Part shown: one piece after another, positions 7,738-16,653 of the stretch
Layout of the letters: each line of letters opens with the position of its first letter
Numbering within the stretch: position 1 is the first letter of the stretch
DNA from: an uncultured Clostridia bacterium
GTDB lineage: Bacteria; Bacillota; Clostridia; Oscillospirales; Ruminococcaceae
Direction: 5' to 3'
Assembly: GCA_947363605.1 (NCBI GenBank)
Contig: CANAQK010000009.1
Location: 1 to 45,193, forward strand
DNA length: 45,193 nt
Translations under genes and position numbers: made by a program
Notes under the pieces: model-generated
What the model was told of the DNA's origin: nothing
The model's database searches: none
The model's input: only the letters and a program-made list of their open reading frames with translations

Positions 7738-10700
7738 ATGAAAAAATGGATCGCGGCTCTGCTGGCTCTCAGTATGCTGGCTGGGGCCCCGGTTTCCGCG
7801 ATGGCAGAGGGACAGGATCATCCGGCGGTTTCGTCCGGGATTTCTGCTTCCTCATCGGAAAGCGCGCCGGAGGGATCATCGGAGCCGTCGTCGGCTCCGT
7901 CCAAGGCCTCGGTTTCTTCAGCAGAAAGCAAACCGGAAGAATCTCCGGCGTCATCGGGAAGCACGCCGGATCAGAAAGCGCAGACCTCTTCTCCGGCAGG
8001 CGTGAAGCTGCTGGAACAGGCGGGCGGCGTTTTGATCAACGTTTACCTGGATTTTCCGGCTGCAAAATTGGAAAAGGTGGTTGCAGCACTGGAACCGGTA
8101 GACCGGAAATCGATCGGCGTTGCGCTGGAACGTATGGAAACGGAAGAAGAATCGCCGTATGTGCTGCGGTTCCGTAATAAGAACAATCTGAAGGCCGGAA
8201 ACTACCGGCTGGTCCTGAGCGGGGCAAATTTTGTCCGCTATGAGCAGGAAATCCAGATTTTCCCAGGGATGAATACCCGTCTGAGTTACCATAACAGCCA
8301 TATTGACACCGGTGTCCAAGGCCGCGGGATTTTTGTCTACGGCGATTTTGACGGCAGCGGAAACGTCGGGCAGGAGGACGCGGATATCCTGATCCGGAAT
8401 CTGGATCAGGCGGTTCAGGAAACAGACCTGAACCGGGACGGAAAAACCGACCTGCTGGATTTGACTCTGTTCTGCATCAATTTGGAGAAGCAGCAGACAA
8501 TGGCTTCCCAGCTGGAATCCCTCCAGCCGGAACTGATTGCGGCAAAGCCGGAAATGGGCACCCAGATGGAGGGGGATTTCTCGACCTTGCTGGATGTCAA
8601 CAGCCGGGATACCGTCGCGTTTTCCCGGAAGAGCGGGGAAGCGATCAGTAAGCAGGCTCCCGTGGAGTTCAGCATGGAGCTGCCAACCGAGGTAGGGATC
8701 GAAGGGATCCTGCTGACCCCGGGTAAAGAAAACGCGCCTGCCGCTGGTGAAATTATCCTGACGGATAAAGACGGCAAAGAGGTTTCCTTCTCCTTTGGGC
8801 AGGAAGTCCGGATGATGCGTTCGGCTGACCCGGTTGAGGTCCGGGCAGACGGCTCGATCGTCCTTCGCTTGGGAAACCAGCTTGCCATTAAAAAAGTAAC
8901 GTTCAGGATTACGGCAACGACGGATAAAAATGCCAAGCTGGCTGAAATCAGCACGGTAGAGTTTTTGAATGATACCGAAAAACTGATCCCTCCGCCCGAG
9001 CTGAATATTCCTAAGAATATCCAGGTGGTTCCGGAAAATAAACAGCTTCAGGTTTCCTGGTCCAAGGAACCGAACGTCATTTTCTATGAGGTGGAAGTCC
9101 GTACGAAGGATGGGGAGCCGGAACTCCAAACGACGTATACCAATTCGATCATCATCAGCCAGTACGGCAGCAAAAAGATGACCAACGGCGAAACCTATTT
9201 CCTGCGGGTCCGTTCAGTAAACGGCGAATGGTTCAGCCCCTTCTCGGATGAAGTGAGCGGGTCGCCGGTGGTGTCCAAGGCTCCGGACGCTCCGGAAAAT
9301 ATCGTGGTGGCCGGCGGCTACCGCAAGCTGAGCATAAGCTGGAAAAAGATGGAGGATACCGATTTCTATACCCTCTATTACCGGCTGAAAGGTGAAACCG
9401 AGTTCCAGAAGGTCGAGAAGATCGAGAAAAACTCATATGCCCTGATCGACCTGGAGCATGAGCGCGAATATGAGCTCTATCTGACCGGGCATAATGAGAA
9501 AGGCGAAAGTCCTGCCTCCAAGCTCCATGTTGGGAAGACCCAGGATGCGCGGCCTACTCTCCCGAATTACAAGAAGATCAACCTTCCCAAGGCGTCCGGC
9601 GAGTATTCGGAACATATCGTCAATGTAACGACAACCGGCTATGTGCCTTCTGAATATCCGGCTGAATTCAATCCGGCTTGGCTGGTGGACGGCGATTACA
9701 GCACGCATTGGACCTCCAGCATGAGGGAACAGGGCGGCGCAGTAACCGTGGAGTTCGACCAGGCCTATGAGATGGATCGGATGATCCTGAGCACCCGTTT
9801 GGAGGATGGTTTCATCCTGCCGGACGGCACGCAGGGTGTGATTGGCTCGGTTGCGAAATGCCATCTCACGATTTGGGATGAAAGCGGGACGGAGCATAAG
9901 TATAACTCGGTAAATACCGACCCCCGGCTGGCCCTTTCTTCGGCGGGAAGCCGTTCCAGCTGGATCCGTTTCCCGAAAACGAAGGTGAAGAAGCTTCAGG
10001 TAAGCTTCAGCAGCTATTACACAAACTATGTCAGCATGAGCGAGCTGCATTTCTATTACTATGACAGCCTGGAGGATGATATCGACGGGCTTTATACCGA
10101 TGCGCTTCATCTGGTCCTGGCGGATACCGTTGACAAGGCGAAGCTCCAGGCCCTGCGGGACCGGCTGGAAACACCGGACCCGGTCAGCGGGGAGAAGCAT
10201 CCGAATTACGCACAGCTGGTGCGCGAACTGGATTATGCGGAAAGCCTGCTGGACGGCCAGGCGGCAGAGGTCATCTCGGTTGACCAGACCCTGAGCACCC
10301 GGGGAAACCAGGCCGGCTTCAGCTTTACCCTCAGTACCTTCCAGCCGTTGGGCGTTACGGTGAAGGCCGGCGAAACGCTTACCATTTTCGCAGGCCGTGA
10401 GGGCGCGAATGTCGGGGATTCCCTGCCGATCAATATTATCGCGACCCAGATCCATGGCGAATCCTCCACCTGGAAAAAGTCAGTCAAGAACGGGCTGGTT
10501 GTCGGTAAAAACGAGATCACCATCCCCGCTGTGGCCAGCGTTGCCGAGGAACAGGGCGGATCCCTTTACTTGCAATTTACCGGTGCGGTTTCGGCCGCTG
10601 CGGCGCCGATCAGCGTGCGTGTCAGCGGCGGTTCTCCGATCCCAACCCTGGAGCTGCGGGGTGTAACCGATGAAGCCGAGATCAACAAGCGGATCACGGA

Positions 10701-12888
10701 ATATCTGGCAGACCTGAAAACCCATGTGGAAAGCCTGGAGAGCACCCATGCCAAAGAGCACCAGGTGGACGGCTATAACCATACTTATAAAGATGCGTCC
10801 TGCATCCTCAACCTGACCGAAATCGGGATGCAGAATATGCTCTTCTCGATCCCGGCGAAGGCTGCCTGGGAAGGGCTTGGCAAGACTGCGGACAGTGCTA
10901 AACTGAAAAACAGCATTGACGCGATGGAGCAGATGATCGCGCTGTTTTATCAGCAGAAGGGGCTGGATCCTGAGGCGGATGCCTCCAGCCTGCACCGTTA
11001 CCCGGATAAACGGTTGAACATCCGTTATGCGACCATGTTTGCCGGTGCGTTTATGTATGCGGGCGGCGAGCATATTGGTATTGAATATCCGGAGAGCAGA
11101 GGTATGATGGGCGGTGTGCCGATCACCTTTAATTCGGAGGATGGGTCCAACCCCGTCGGCCAGAATTTTGGCTGGGGGATTGCGCACGAAATCGGCCATG
11201 TGATCGACCAGCTGGCTTATGCGGAGATTACCAACAACATCTTTGCACAGTTTGCCAAGAGCCGGGATACGGCAGATACCTCTCGGATCCCTTATGTGAA
11301 GGTTTATGAGAAAGTAACCTCGCAGTCCAAAGGGTTTGCCACGAACGTATTTACTACCCTTGGGATGTATTGGCAGCTTCATCTGGCCTATGACCCCGAT
11401 TATCTCTATAAACCCTATGACAGCCATGAAGCGATGCTTCAAAACAATTTCTTTGCGCGGTTCTATACCTACCTGCGGGATCCTTCCAGCGCGCCGAACG
11501 GGCTGACGTTGGCCAAGGATAACGCGCAGGATACCATGCGGCTGGCTTGTGCGGCGGCCGGGAAAGACCTTACAGAATACTTTATCCGCTGGGGCCAGAC
11601 ACCGGATGCGGACACCCTGGCTTATGCGGGCCAGTTCCCGAAGGAAACCCGTGCCATTTGGTACCTGAATGACGGGGCGCGGGAATATCAGCTGAAGAAA
11701 GGCGCACAGATGCCTGCCGGTACGTCGGTTACGGCCAGCCAGACGGTTTCTGATGCGGACGGTACGGTTACACTGGCCTTCAGCAGCGCCGGCGGCAACG
11801 CAATGCTGGGCTATGAAATCCTTCGCAATGGCGTGCCGGTCGGCTTTGTTGAAGAGGGTACGACCACCTTCGTCGATTCCGTTGGCAGCCTGAGCAACCG
11901 GGTACTGACCTACAGCGTGATCGGCTACGATAAGTATCTGAACGAAACGGCTGAGGCCAAACTGGCTCCGGTGAAGGTCAAGAGCAGCGGCATCCTTGCC
12001 AAGGATAATTGGGAGCTGAGCACCAACATGACTTCCGCTGATGATGTTCCGGATTCGGTGGATGAAAATAATCCGGACGGTACAGGGAAAACTTCTGCTA
12101 TCTTCAAGGCGGCGGATAACGATGAAGCTACCGTCTATACCGGGCAGGCTTCCTCGGGTGACCCGTATATCCTGATTGACTTGAAGGAAAGCAACCAGCT
12201 GAGCGCATGGCGCTATACGACCACAACCAATAACGCAGGGTATCAGGTCTATGTCAGCAGCGATCAAACGGCCCCGGCGGTTGGCGGTTCAAGCTGGACA
12301 AAAGTCTTGGATTCCAAGCTGGAAACCGCGAAAAACGGGGAAGTTGTTTACTTCGCTGAAAAAGGCTCCAGCCTGCTGAACCTGTATGATGCGCATTATG
12401 TGCTGATCCAGTTCCCGGGCAGCCAGGAGCTTTCCTTCTCCGAGATCGGGCTGGTCGGCAAGGCGAATGACAATATTGAGCTGGAACAGAGCGGCATCGG
12501 CCTGCTGTCGGCAGATTATCAGGCGGACGGCAATGTGACCATTCCGAAAGGAAGCCTGGTCTTTACTGGTACCTACAGCGGCCATCCGGCGTATAACGTG
12601 GTGAAGCTGCTGGACGGCGAAGGGAATTATGTCGTCGGGAAAAACGGGGAAGGGCATCAGATGATCTTCGCCGAGGTCCCGAAGGACGGCCCGCTGAGCA
12701 GTGTTTCTGCCGGGACCTGGGTCTACTATATCGAACCGGATCAGATCCCGGCTGCGCTTCCGAAGGAAGTTTATGCCGAGCTGTACCGGGTGGATGATGC
12801 GCTGACAAACGAAGGCGAACGGCTGGTCAGCGATACCTTCCGGGTAACTGTCCCAACGGCTTTGCCGCAGCTTACCATCCAAAAATAG
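7738..12888 (+). CDS. Secreted M60-like zinc metallopeptidase with dockerin, FN3 and F5/8-type domains
   Basis: A 1716-residue exported protein. Signal peptide 1-23 (cut after SAMA), Ser/Glu/Pro linker to about 85, a type I-like dockerin at about 200-255 with two Ca2+ loops (DFDGSGNVGQED and DLNRDGKTDLLD), two fibronectin III domains (about 424-605), a discoidin/F5-8C-like carbohydrate-binding domain (about 620-780), a helical linker, the M60 domain (about 845-1300), another FN3-like and discoidin-like pair, and a C-terminal beta domain. The peptidase motif is HEIGH (His1150, Glu1151, His1154) with the third glutamate Glu1163, fitting HExxHx(8,28)E. M60-like enzymes cleave O-glycosylated proteins such as mucins. 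It has no anchor of its own; the dockerin suggests docking on the next gene's product, 25 bp downstream. Confidence 0.92.
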   Translation: MKKWIAALLALSMLAGAPVSAMAEGQDHPAVSSGISASSSESAPEGSSEPSSAPSKASVSSAESKPEESPASSGSTPDQKAQTSSPAGVKLLEQAGGVLINVYLDFPAAKLEKVVAALEPVDRKSIGVALERMETEEESPYVLRFRNKNNLKAGNYRLVLSGANFVRYEQEIQIFPGMNTRLSYHNSHIDTGVQGRGIFVYGDFDGSGNVGQEDADILIRNLDQAVQETDLNRDGKTDLLDLTLFCINLEKQQTMASQLESLQPELIAAKPEMGTQMEGDFSTLLDVNSRDTVAFSRKSGEAISKQAPVEFSMELPTEVGIEGILLTPGKENAPAAGEIILTDKDGKEVSFSFGQEVRMMRSADPVEVRADGSIVLRLGNQLAIKKVTFRITATTDKNAKLAEISTVEFLNDTEKLIPPPELNIPKNIQVVPENKQLQVSWSKEPNVIFYEVEVRTKDGEPELQTTYTNSIIISQYGSKKMTNGETYFLRVRSVNGEWFSPFSDEVSGSPVVSKAPDAPENIVVAGGYRKLSISWKKMEDTDFYTLYYRLKGETEFQKVEKIEKNSYALIDLEHEREYELYLTGHNEKGESPASKLHVGKTQDARPTLPNYKKINLPKASGEYSEHIVNVTTTGYVPSEYPAEFNPAWLVDGDYSTHWTSSMREQGGAVTVEFDQAYEMDRMILSTRLEDGFILPDGTQGVIGSVAKCHLTIWDESGTEHKYNSVNTDPRLALSSAGSRSSWIRFPKTKVKKLQVSFSSYYTNYVSMSELHFYYYDSLEDDIDGLYTDALHLVLADTVDKAKLQALRDRLETPDPVSGEKHPNYAQLVRELDYAESLLDGQAAEVISVDQTLSTRGNQAGFSFTLSTFQPLGVTVKAGETLTIFAGREGANVGDSLPINIIATQIHGESSTWKKSVKNGLVVGKNEITIPAVASVAEEQGGSLYLQFTGAVSAAAAPISVRVSGGSPIPTLELRGVTDEAEINKRITEYLADLKTHVESLESTHAKEHQVDGYNHTYKDASCILNLTEIGMQNMLFSIPAKAAWEGLGKTADSAKLKNSIDAMEQMIALFYQQKGLDPEADASSLHRYPDKRLNIRYATMFAGAFMYAGGEHIGIEYPESRGMMGGVPITFNSEDGSNPVGQNFGWGIAHEIGHVIDQLAYAEITNNIFAQFAKSRDTADTSRIPYVKVYEKVTSQSKGFATNVFTTLGMYWQLHLAYDPDYLYKPYDSHEAMLQNNFFARFYTYLRDPSSAPNGLTLAKDNAQDTMRLACAAAGKDLTEYFIRWGQTPDADTLAYAGQFPKETRAIWYLNDGAREYQLKKGAQMPAGTSVTASQTVSDADGTVTLAFSSAGGNAMLGYEILRNGVPVGFVEEGTTTFVDSVGSLSNRVLTYSVIGYDKYLNETAEAKLAPVKVKSSGILAKDNWELSTNMTSADDVPDSVDENNPDGTGKTSAIFKAADNDEATVYTGQASSGDPYILIDLKESNQLSAWRYTTTTNNAGYQVYVSSDQTAPAVGGSSWTKVLDSKLETAKNGEVVYFAEKGSSLLNLYDAHYVLIQFPGSQELSFSEIGLVGKANDNIELEQSGIGLLSADYQADGNVTIPKGSLVFTGTYSGHPAYNVVKLLDGEGNYVVGKNGEGHQMIFAEVPKDGPLSSVSAGTWVYYIEPDQIPAALPKEVYAELYRVDDALTNEGERLVSDTFRVTVPTALPQLTIQK

Positions 12889-12913
12889 AGATAGGAGCAG
12901 AAAAGGAAACAGC

Positions 12914-13891
12914 ATGAAATTTTATCAAACAAAACGGCGGCTTTTTTCCGCTCTTGCTCTGAGCGCAGGCCTCCTCCTCCTGGCAGGAGGGGCAGCCTCT
13001 GCCGATTCGGTGAAAACCGAAAAGAATAAAGAGGGAGCAGCGCTCCGTGTGGAGCTGGATAATATGCCGGAAGCCGTCCAGGGCTATCAGATTTCGTTCA
13101 GTGTAACGGATTCTTCCGGGAACCCTCCGGCTAATGTGGAATGGAGCTCCGGCGATGACCTGAAAGCCGATGTCCTGCGGGGCAATTATGCAAATGGGAT
13201 TCTCCAGGTTATTGTGGCGGATGATGAAAGGACCTATGGCGGGGAAGGCAAGGCTACCTTGGATTTAGGCCAGATTTCACTGCCTAAGAACCAGTCCTAT
13301 ACGCTGGAATTGATACCGGGATCCTTCAAAGGGGCTTCCGGGAGCCTTTCGAATTTAGGTACTGTACTGGATAAAGAAGAGGTTAAGATTCAAGTGGGAG
13401 ACAGCCCGACCAAACCCGACGGAAGCAGCTCAGCCCCATCCAGGCCGAGCGGCGGCTCTAACCGCCCCAGCGGCAGCTATGGCGGCAGTTATGGCGGCAG
13501 TTATGGCGGCGGGGACAGCTCTTCTTCCAGGGAAGAGGTATCCTCCAAGCCGGTTCCGGTTTCCTCTAAGGAGGAGGCCCCCAGCTCCGAGGCAGTCAGC
13601 AGCAAGGCCTCTCTTCCAGCTTCCAGCAATGCCGGACAGGGGAACACAACGGTATCCCAGGAGGTTTCTTCTAAAGAGGAGGATTCCTCCGTGGAGAGTT
13701 CTTCCGAGCCTTCAGAGCCTTCCAGTGCAGAGGAAGAGGATCAGCCGACCAATGGCGAAACGCCGCCCAGCCAGCCGGAGGAAGAAGCAACCTCCTTCCC
13801 GCTTTTGTGGGTGATCATCGGGCTGGCCGTGATTGCGGTCATTGCCGCTGTGGTGGTTTTCCTGCGGTCGAATAACCGGAAGCATCACTGA
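12914..13891 (+). CDS. Membrane-anchored surface protein with a cohesin-like domain
   Basis: A 325-residue protein: signal peptide 1-30 (ends ASA), one beta-sandwich domain about 42-158, a long Ser/Glu/Pro/Gly linker about 160-285, one TM helix about 292-316 (LWVIIGLAVIAVIAAVVVFL), and a basic tail RSNNRKHH. There is no LPxTG motif. The globular domain has the cohesin layout: an opening strand with VELDNMPEAVQGYQISFSV, a middle ANGILQVIVADDE strand, LDLGQISLP, and a closing VKIQVG strand; length (about 120) is slightly short. Sequence identity to classical cohesins looks low, so the call is by pattern. Genetic coupling to a dockerin enzyme supports it. It probably holds the peptidase at the cell surface. 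Confidence 0.72.
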   Translation: MKFYQTKRRLFSALALSAGLLLLAGGAASADSVKTEKNKEGAALRVELDNMPEAVQGYQISFSVTDSSGNPPANVEWSSGDDLKADVLRGNYANGILQVIVADDERTYGGEGKATLDLGQISLPKNQSYTLELIPGSFKGASGSLSNLGTVLDKEEVKIQVGDSPTKPDGSSSAPSRPSGGSNRPSGSYGGSYGGSYGGGDSSSSREEVSSKPVPVSSKEEAPSSEAVSSKASLPASSNAGQGNTTVSQEVSSKEEDSSVESSSEPSEPSSAEEEDQPTNGETPPSQPEEEATSFPLLWVIIGLAVIAVIAAVVVFLRSNNRKHH

Positions 13892-13918
13892 TGGAAAAAT
13901 TTTAATTGGAAGCAGAAA

Positions 13919-13957
13919 TAAAAACAGCGTCCCTTTTCAGGGACGCTGTTTTTGGTT
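13919..13957. terminator. Bidirectional terminator between the cohesin-like and helicase genes
   Basis: AAAAACAGCGTCCC pairs with GGGACGCTGTTTTT around a short loop, with T runs on both strands. It serves two converging genes. Confidence 0.9.
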
Positions 13958-13979
13958 TTGATGGATAGATAGCAAAGCG

Positions 13980-15671
13980 CTATTTGCTGCGCCGGGATTT
14001 TGAACTGTTCCGGCGGTCATAATACTTCCGGGAATCCGGCTTGGCGCGGCCGTTTTCTTTGCGTTGGGAAGGCCGTGAGCGTTCCTCAAGCAAAAAGGCG
14101 GAAACGGGCTTGCCGCAGATTTTGCAGCCCTGCATGGCCCGGAGCACTTCTTCTGCCTGGTCGGAAGGGATCCCAACCAGGGAGCGGTCATCATAAATTT
14201 CGATTTTCCCGATTTCCCCGCCCGAAATCCCGGTACGTTCGGCGATGGCCCCAACGATATGGTTAGGAGCAATCCGCTGGCTGCGTCCGGCAGAAAGGAC
14301 GATTTTGCGGTAACTGCCGTTACTTCCACCGACAGTACTGCGTTTTGCAGCTTTGATTTCGACGATCTCCTTTTCGGGTTTGCCAAAGCAAAGCTCCAAA
14401 GCGGCTGCTGCAATGGTCGGAAGTGGATGTCCCTCGGCCAGCAGGCTGTTGACCATTTCCTGATAATGGAGGGAAACCCCTTCCCGGATCAGGGATGAAA
14501 CACGTTCCTGATTCAAAGCGGCGCTCTTTTGGCGGATGCTGTCCAGGGTGGGGATGTCGATCGGCCGGATATCCGACTTTACCGCACGGGCAATGTCCCG
14601 CAGGGTATAAACCTGCCGGCGGCCGCTGCAGATCGTGATGGCGGAACCGGGTTTTCCCGCACGGCCGGTCCGCCCGATCCGGTGGACATAGTATTCGGTA
14701 TTTTGGGGAATGTCGTAATTGATGACATAGTCAATCCCGCTGACGTCGATCCCGCGTGCAGCGACATCGGTAGCGACCAGGAGGGTCGATCGGCCGGATT
14801 TAAATCCCTCCAGCGTTTTAGTACGCTGGGACTGGTTCATATCCCCGTGAAGCCCGGCGGCCGAAAAGCCATGCTCCAGCAGGTATTCCGTCACCTCATC
14901 GACCATTTTTTTGGTGTTGCAGAAAACCATAGCCAAATTAGGCTGATGGAAATGCAGGAGAAGGTTCAAAGCATCCATTTTACGGCCCATCGGCGCGTCG
15001 ATAAAATATTGCGAAATCTGCTCAAGCGTGATATTCTGCCGGTTGATTTCGATCAGGGCAGGGTCTTTTTGAAACTCCCGGGTCAGCTTCATGATAGCCG
15101 GGGGCATGGTCGCGGAAAAGAGGATGGTTTGGCGATCTTCCGGGGTATCCGTCAGGATGGTTTCAATGTCTTCCTTAAACCCCATGGACAACATTTCATC
15201 CGCCTCATCCAGGACGACCATCCGGATCTGATGCAGCTTCAGGGTTTTACGGCGCATATGATCCATGATCCGCCCCGGCGTGCCGACAACAATGTTTGCA
15301 TTTTTGAGCCGGACAATCTGGCGGTCCATGGAGGCGCCGCCATAGATTTCGGCGGTGCGGACCCCGTGAAGGAAACGGGAAAGCTTTTTCAGTTCCTCGC
15401 AGGCCTGCTGGGCCAGCTCGCGGGTTGGGCAGAGGATCAGGGCTTGTGGGGAGCCCTTGGGCAGGGCAGGGTTGATGGATTCCAATGCAGGGATACCGAA
15501 AGCCAGGGTTTTCCCGGTACCGGTTTGGGAACGCCCGATGACGTCCTGGCCGGAGCGGATCAGCGGGATGCTCTGCGCCTGGATTGGGGTAGCGGTTTCG
15601 AAGCCGAGCGCTTCGACCGCCTGCTGGATTTCGGGACGGAGGTTCAGTTCAGAGAATTTGGTTTCATTCAT
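13980..15671 (-). CDS. DEAD-box ATP-dependent RNA helicase with C-terminal RNA-binding domain
   Basis: A 563-residue helicase of the CshA/DeaD type. Motifs in order: Q motif (GFETATPIQAQSIP), Walker A SQTGTGKT, PTRELAQQ, TPGRIMDH, DEAD (VLDEADEM), SAT, then in the second RecA domain VATDVAARGIDVSG and HRIGRTGRAGK. The C-terminal roughly 80-residue DbpA-like RNA-binding domain begins near GSNGSYRKIVLSAG, followed by a strongly basic Arg/Lys/Ser tail. Such enzymes unwind short RNA duplexes in ribosome assembly, mRNA decay and cold adaptation. The gene for a ribbon-helix-helix protein lies 119 bp upstream on the same strand and may share its promoter. Confidence 0.95.
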   Translation of the reverse strand: MNETKFSELNLRPEIQQAVEALGFETATPIQAQSIPLIRSGQDVIGRSQTGTGKTLAFGIPALESINPALPKGSPQALILCPTRELAQQACEELKKLSRFLHGVRTAEIYGGASMDRQIVRLKNANIVVGTPGRIMDHMRRKTLKLHQIRMVVLDEADEMLSMGFKEDIETILTDTPEDRQTILFSATMPPAIMKLTREFQKDPALIEINRQNITLEQISQYFIDAPMGRKMDALNLLLHFHQPNLAMVFCNTKKMVDEVTEYLLEHGFSAAGLHGDMNQSQRTKTLEGFKSGRSTLLVATDVAARGIDVSGIDYVINYDIPQNTEYYVHRIGRTGRAGKPGSAITICSGRRQVYTLRDIARAVKSDIRPIDIPTLDSIRQKSAALNQERVSSLIREGVSLHYQEMVNSLLAEGHPLPTIAAAALELCFGKPEKEIVEIKAAKRSTVGGSNGSYRKIVLSAGRSQRIAPNHIVGAIAERTGISGGEIGKIEIYDDRSLVGIPSDQAEEVLRAMQGCKICGKPVSAFLLEERSRPSQRKENGRAKPDSRKYYDRRNSSKSRRSK

Positions 15672-15790
15672 AAGCGATTATCTTCCTTTATTTTTTTGTC
15701 CCGATTCGATTTCGTGTTCCCGGTTGAATCTGCTGAATGATTCTGCCTGGCAGATAAAAGGGAGTCGTGGTTTGTTCCCCGGCGCGGCAG

Positions 15791-15976
15791 TTATCCTTCG
15801 GAAGCCTCTGGAAGCTGAATAGGCCCGTGCCGGTTTTCATAGTTTGCGATATAAGCAAGCATGGCCGTTTCGATTTCCATAGCGATGGAGCGGCGTTCAA
15901 CATAAGCAAGGAATCGCATTTTTTCGTAAGTATCGTCCTGAATACGCAAAGTAAATTGCCGTTTATCGGTTGCCAC
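15791..15976 (-). CDS. Ribbon-helix-helix (Arc/MetJ-like) regulator, 61 aa
   Basis: The best start is the GTG at 15976, preceded by GGAGG at 8-nt spacing; longer frames from 16048 lack a ribosome site. The 61-residue product opens VATDKRQFTLRIQDD: a beta-strand of alternating residues (QFTLRI) followed by two helices (TYEKMRFLAYVERRSIA and AMEIETAMLAYIANYE). This is the ribbon-helix-helix DNA-binding layout used by Arc, omega repressors and many antitoxins. The last 13 residues look unstructured. No toxin gene follows; the next gene on the strand is the helicase. A divergent promoter with palindromic operators starts about 75 bp away and is the obvious candidate target. Confidence 0.72.
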   Translation of the reverse strand: MATDKRQFTLRIQDDTYEKMRFLAYVERRSIAMEIETAMLAYIANYENRHGPIQLPEASEG

Positions 15977-15999
15977 AAATAGTTCCTCCGATTTCTTAA

Positions 16000-16041
16000 T
16001 GATTTCACTGCAATCATAAAATGAAATCAAAAAAATATCAA
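16000..16041 (-). promoter_or_regulatory. Promoter of the RHH gene with inverted repeat over the -10
   Basis: On the minus strand: TTGATA (16041-16036), 17 bp, TATGAT (16018-16013). The inverted repeat TGATTTCA (16000-16007) / TGAAATCA (16022-16029) brackets the -10, a position suited to repression. Transcript start near 16006 leaves a 30-nt leader. Confidence 0.7.
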
Positions 16042-16049
16042 GATTCATA

Positions 16050-16097
16050 TTGACACCGGTGAATTCACCTGTTATAATTAAGATAGTGAATTCACTA
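16050..16097 (+). promoter_or_regulatory. Divergent consensus promoter carrying two palindromic operators
   Basis: TTGACA (16050-16055), 17-bp spacer, TATAAT (16073-16078). Perfect palindromes lie in the spacer (GGTGAATTCACC, 16058-16069) and over the start point (TAGTGAATTCACTA, 16084-16097). They share the core GTGAATTCAC, centres 27 bp apart. The -35 box is 8 bp from the opposing RHH -35. Confidence 0.85.
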
Positions 16098-16274
16098 AGT
16101 CATGATTCTTCCAATCTTATAGGAACGATACAGAATTTTAAAGCAGGGAAATCGTTTTATGCCAGGAACACAAAAGCGAATAGGGATCATTTTTCTAGAA
16201 TAGGGCTTTTTTCGTAACGGTTCGGATGTTCATCCGGGCAATGAAAAAACGAGGAATCACTCCTCGTTTTCTTT
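16085..16274 (+). ncRNA. Predicted short operator-controlled transcript (about 190 nt)
   Basis: Runs from the consensus promoter to a terminator hairpin (AAAACGAGGA with TCCTCGTTTT, 16246-16268, then a T-rich run). The only frames in it are a 14-codon one (16159-16203, MPGTQKRIGIIFLE, with a poor AGGGA site) and a 26-codon basic one that runs through the terminator (16226-16306). It may be a small regulatory RNA or encode a tiny peptide. Nothing in it matches an RNA family I recognise. Confidence 0.5.
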
Positions 16275-16303
16275 CCAGGTTATTGAAAATCGTCCGTATT
16301 GTG

Positions 16304-16319
16304 TAGGCTACTCATGATA
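16304..16319. promoter_or_regulatory. Operator-like motif resembling the XRE-gene upstream sites
   Basis: TAGGCTACTCATGATA matches TAGGCTATATATGATA (17923-17938) at 14 of 16 positions. Its target is unclear; the rest of 16275-16428 shows no gene. Confidence 0.35.
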
Positions 16320-16428
16320 ACATAAAGCGAAAAATCCGTCAAGGAATACGTTTGAAATAATTTTGTTTTCAGAAGATCAGTCAAAAAGAAGAAAGCCCCG
16401 GACAAGCGGAGCAATCAAACTGCCTAAA

Positions 16429-16596
16429 TTAAGCTAGGCCGCAGTCATCGTAATCCTTCCATTTTTTATGGTAAGAGCGGTTGCTGCTGTACTTGAAAAT
16501 CATGCAGGCGGAGGTCAGCGCCACCACCGCGATGGTCAGCAGCAGAAGGATGGAGGAAGCCGGCGTTTTGGGTTTACAGGTTGAATCAAGTTTCAT
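16429..16596 (-). CDS. Small single-pass membrane protein, 55 aa
   Basis: Too short for usual gene calling, but well supported by context. From the ATG at 16596 it encodes 55 residues: a polar N-terminus (MKLDSTCKPKTPAS), one hydrophobic helix (ILLLLTIAVVALTSACMIF), then a basic-acidic tail (KYSSNRSYHKKWKDYDDCGLA). An in-frame ATG at 16608 would add MVST; the AAGGGG site suits neither perfectly. A perfect promoter (TTGACA-17-TATAAT, 16682-16654) lies just upstream. The charged tail with two cysteines in the protein is unusual. Function unknown. Confidence 0.6.
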   Translation of the reverse strand: MKLDSTCKPKTPASSILLLLTIAVVALTSACMIFKYSSNRSYHKKWKDYDDCGLA

Positions 16597-16653
16597 AGTG
16601 GATACCATTTCCCCTTCAGGGGCCTTTCTATCGCGGTGAAAAAGGTTTTTTTC

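Noticed and set aside
9433..12267. Long minus-strand frames opposite the M60 gene
   Set aside because: They arise from the GC-rich third positions of the real gene; they contain no recognisable domain.
15791..15976. RHH protein as the antitoxin of a toxin-antitoxin pair
   Set aside because: No toxin-sized gene overlaps or follows; the next gene on the strand is a DEAD-box helicase 119 bp away.
16226..16306. A 26-codon basic frame (starts MFIRAMKKRG) as a toxin peptide
   Set aside because: It has no convincing ribosome site and runs through the predicted terminator hairpin, so translation is doubtful.
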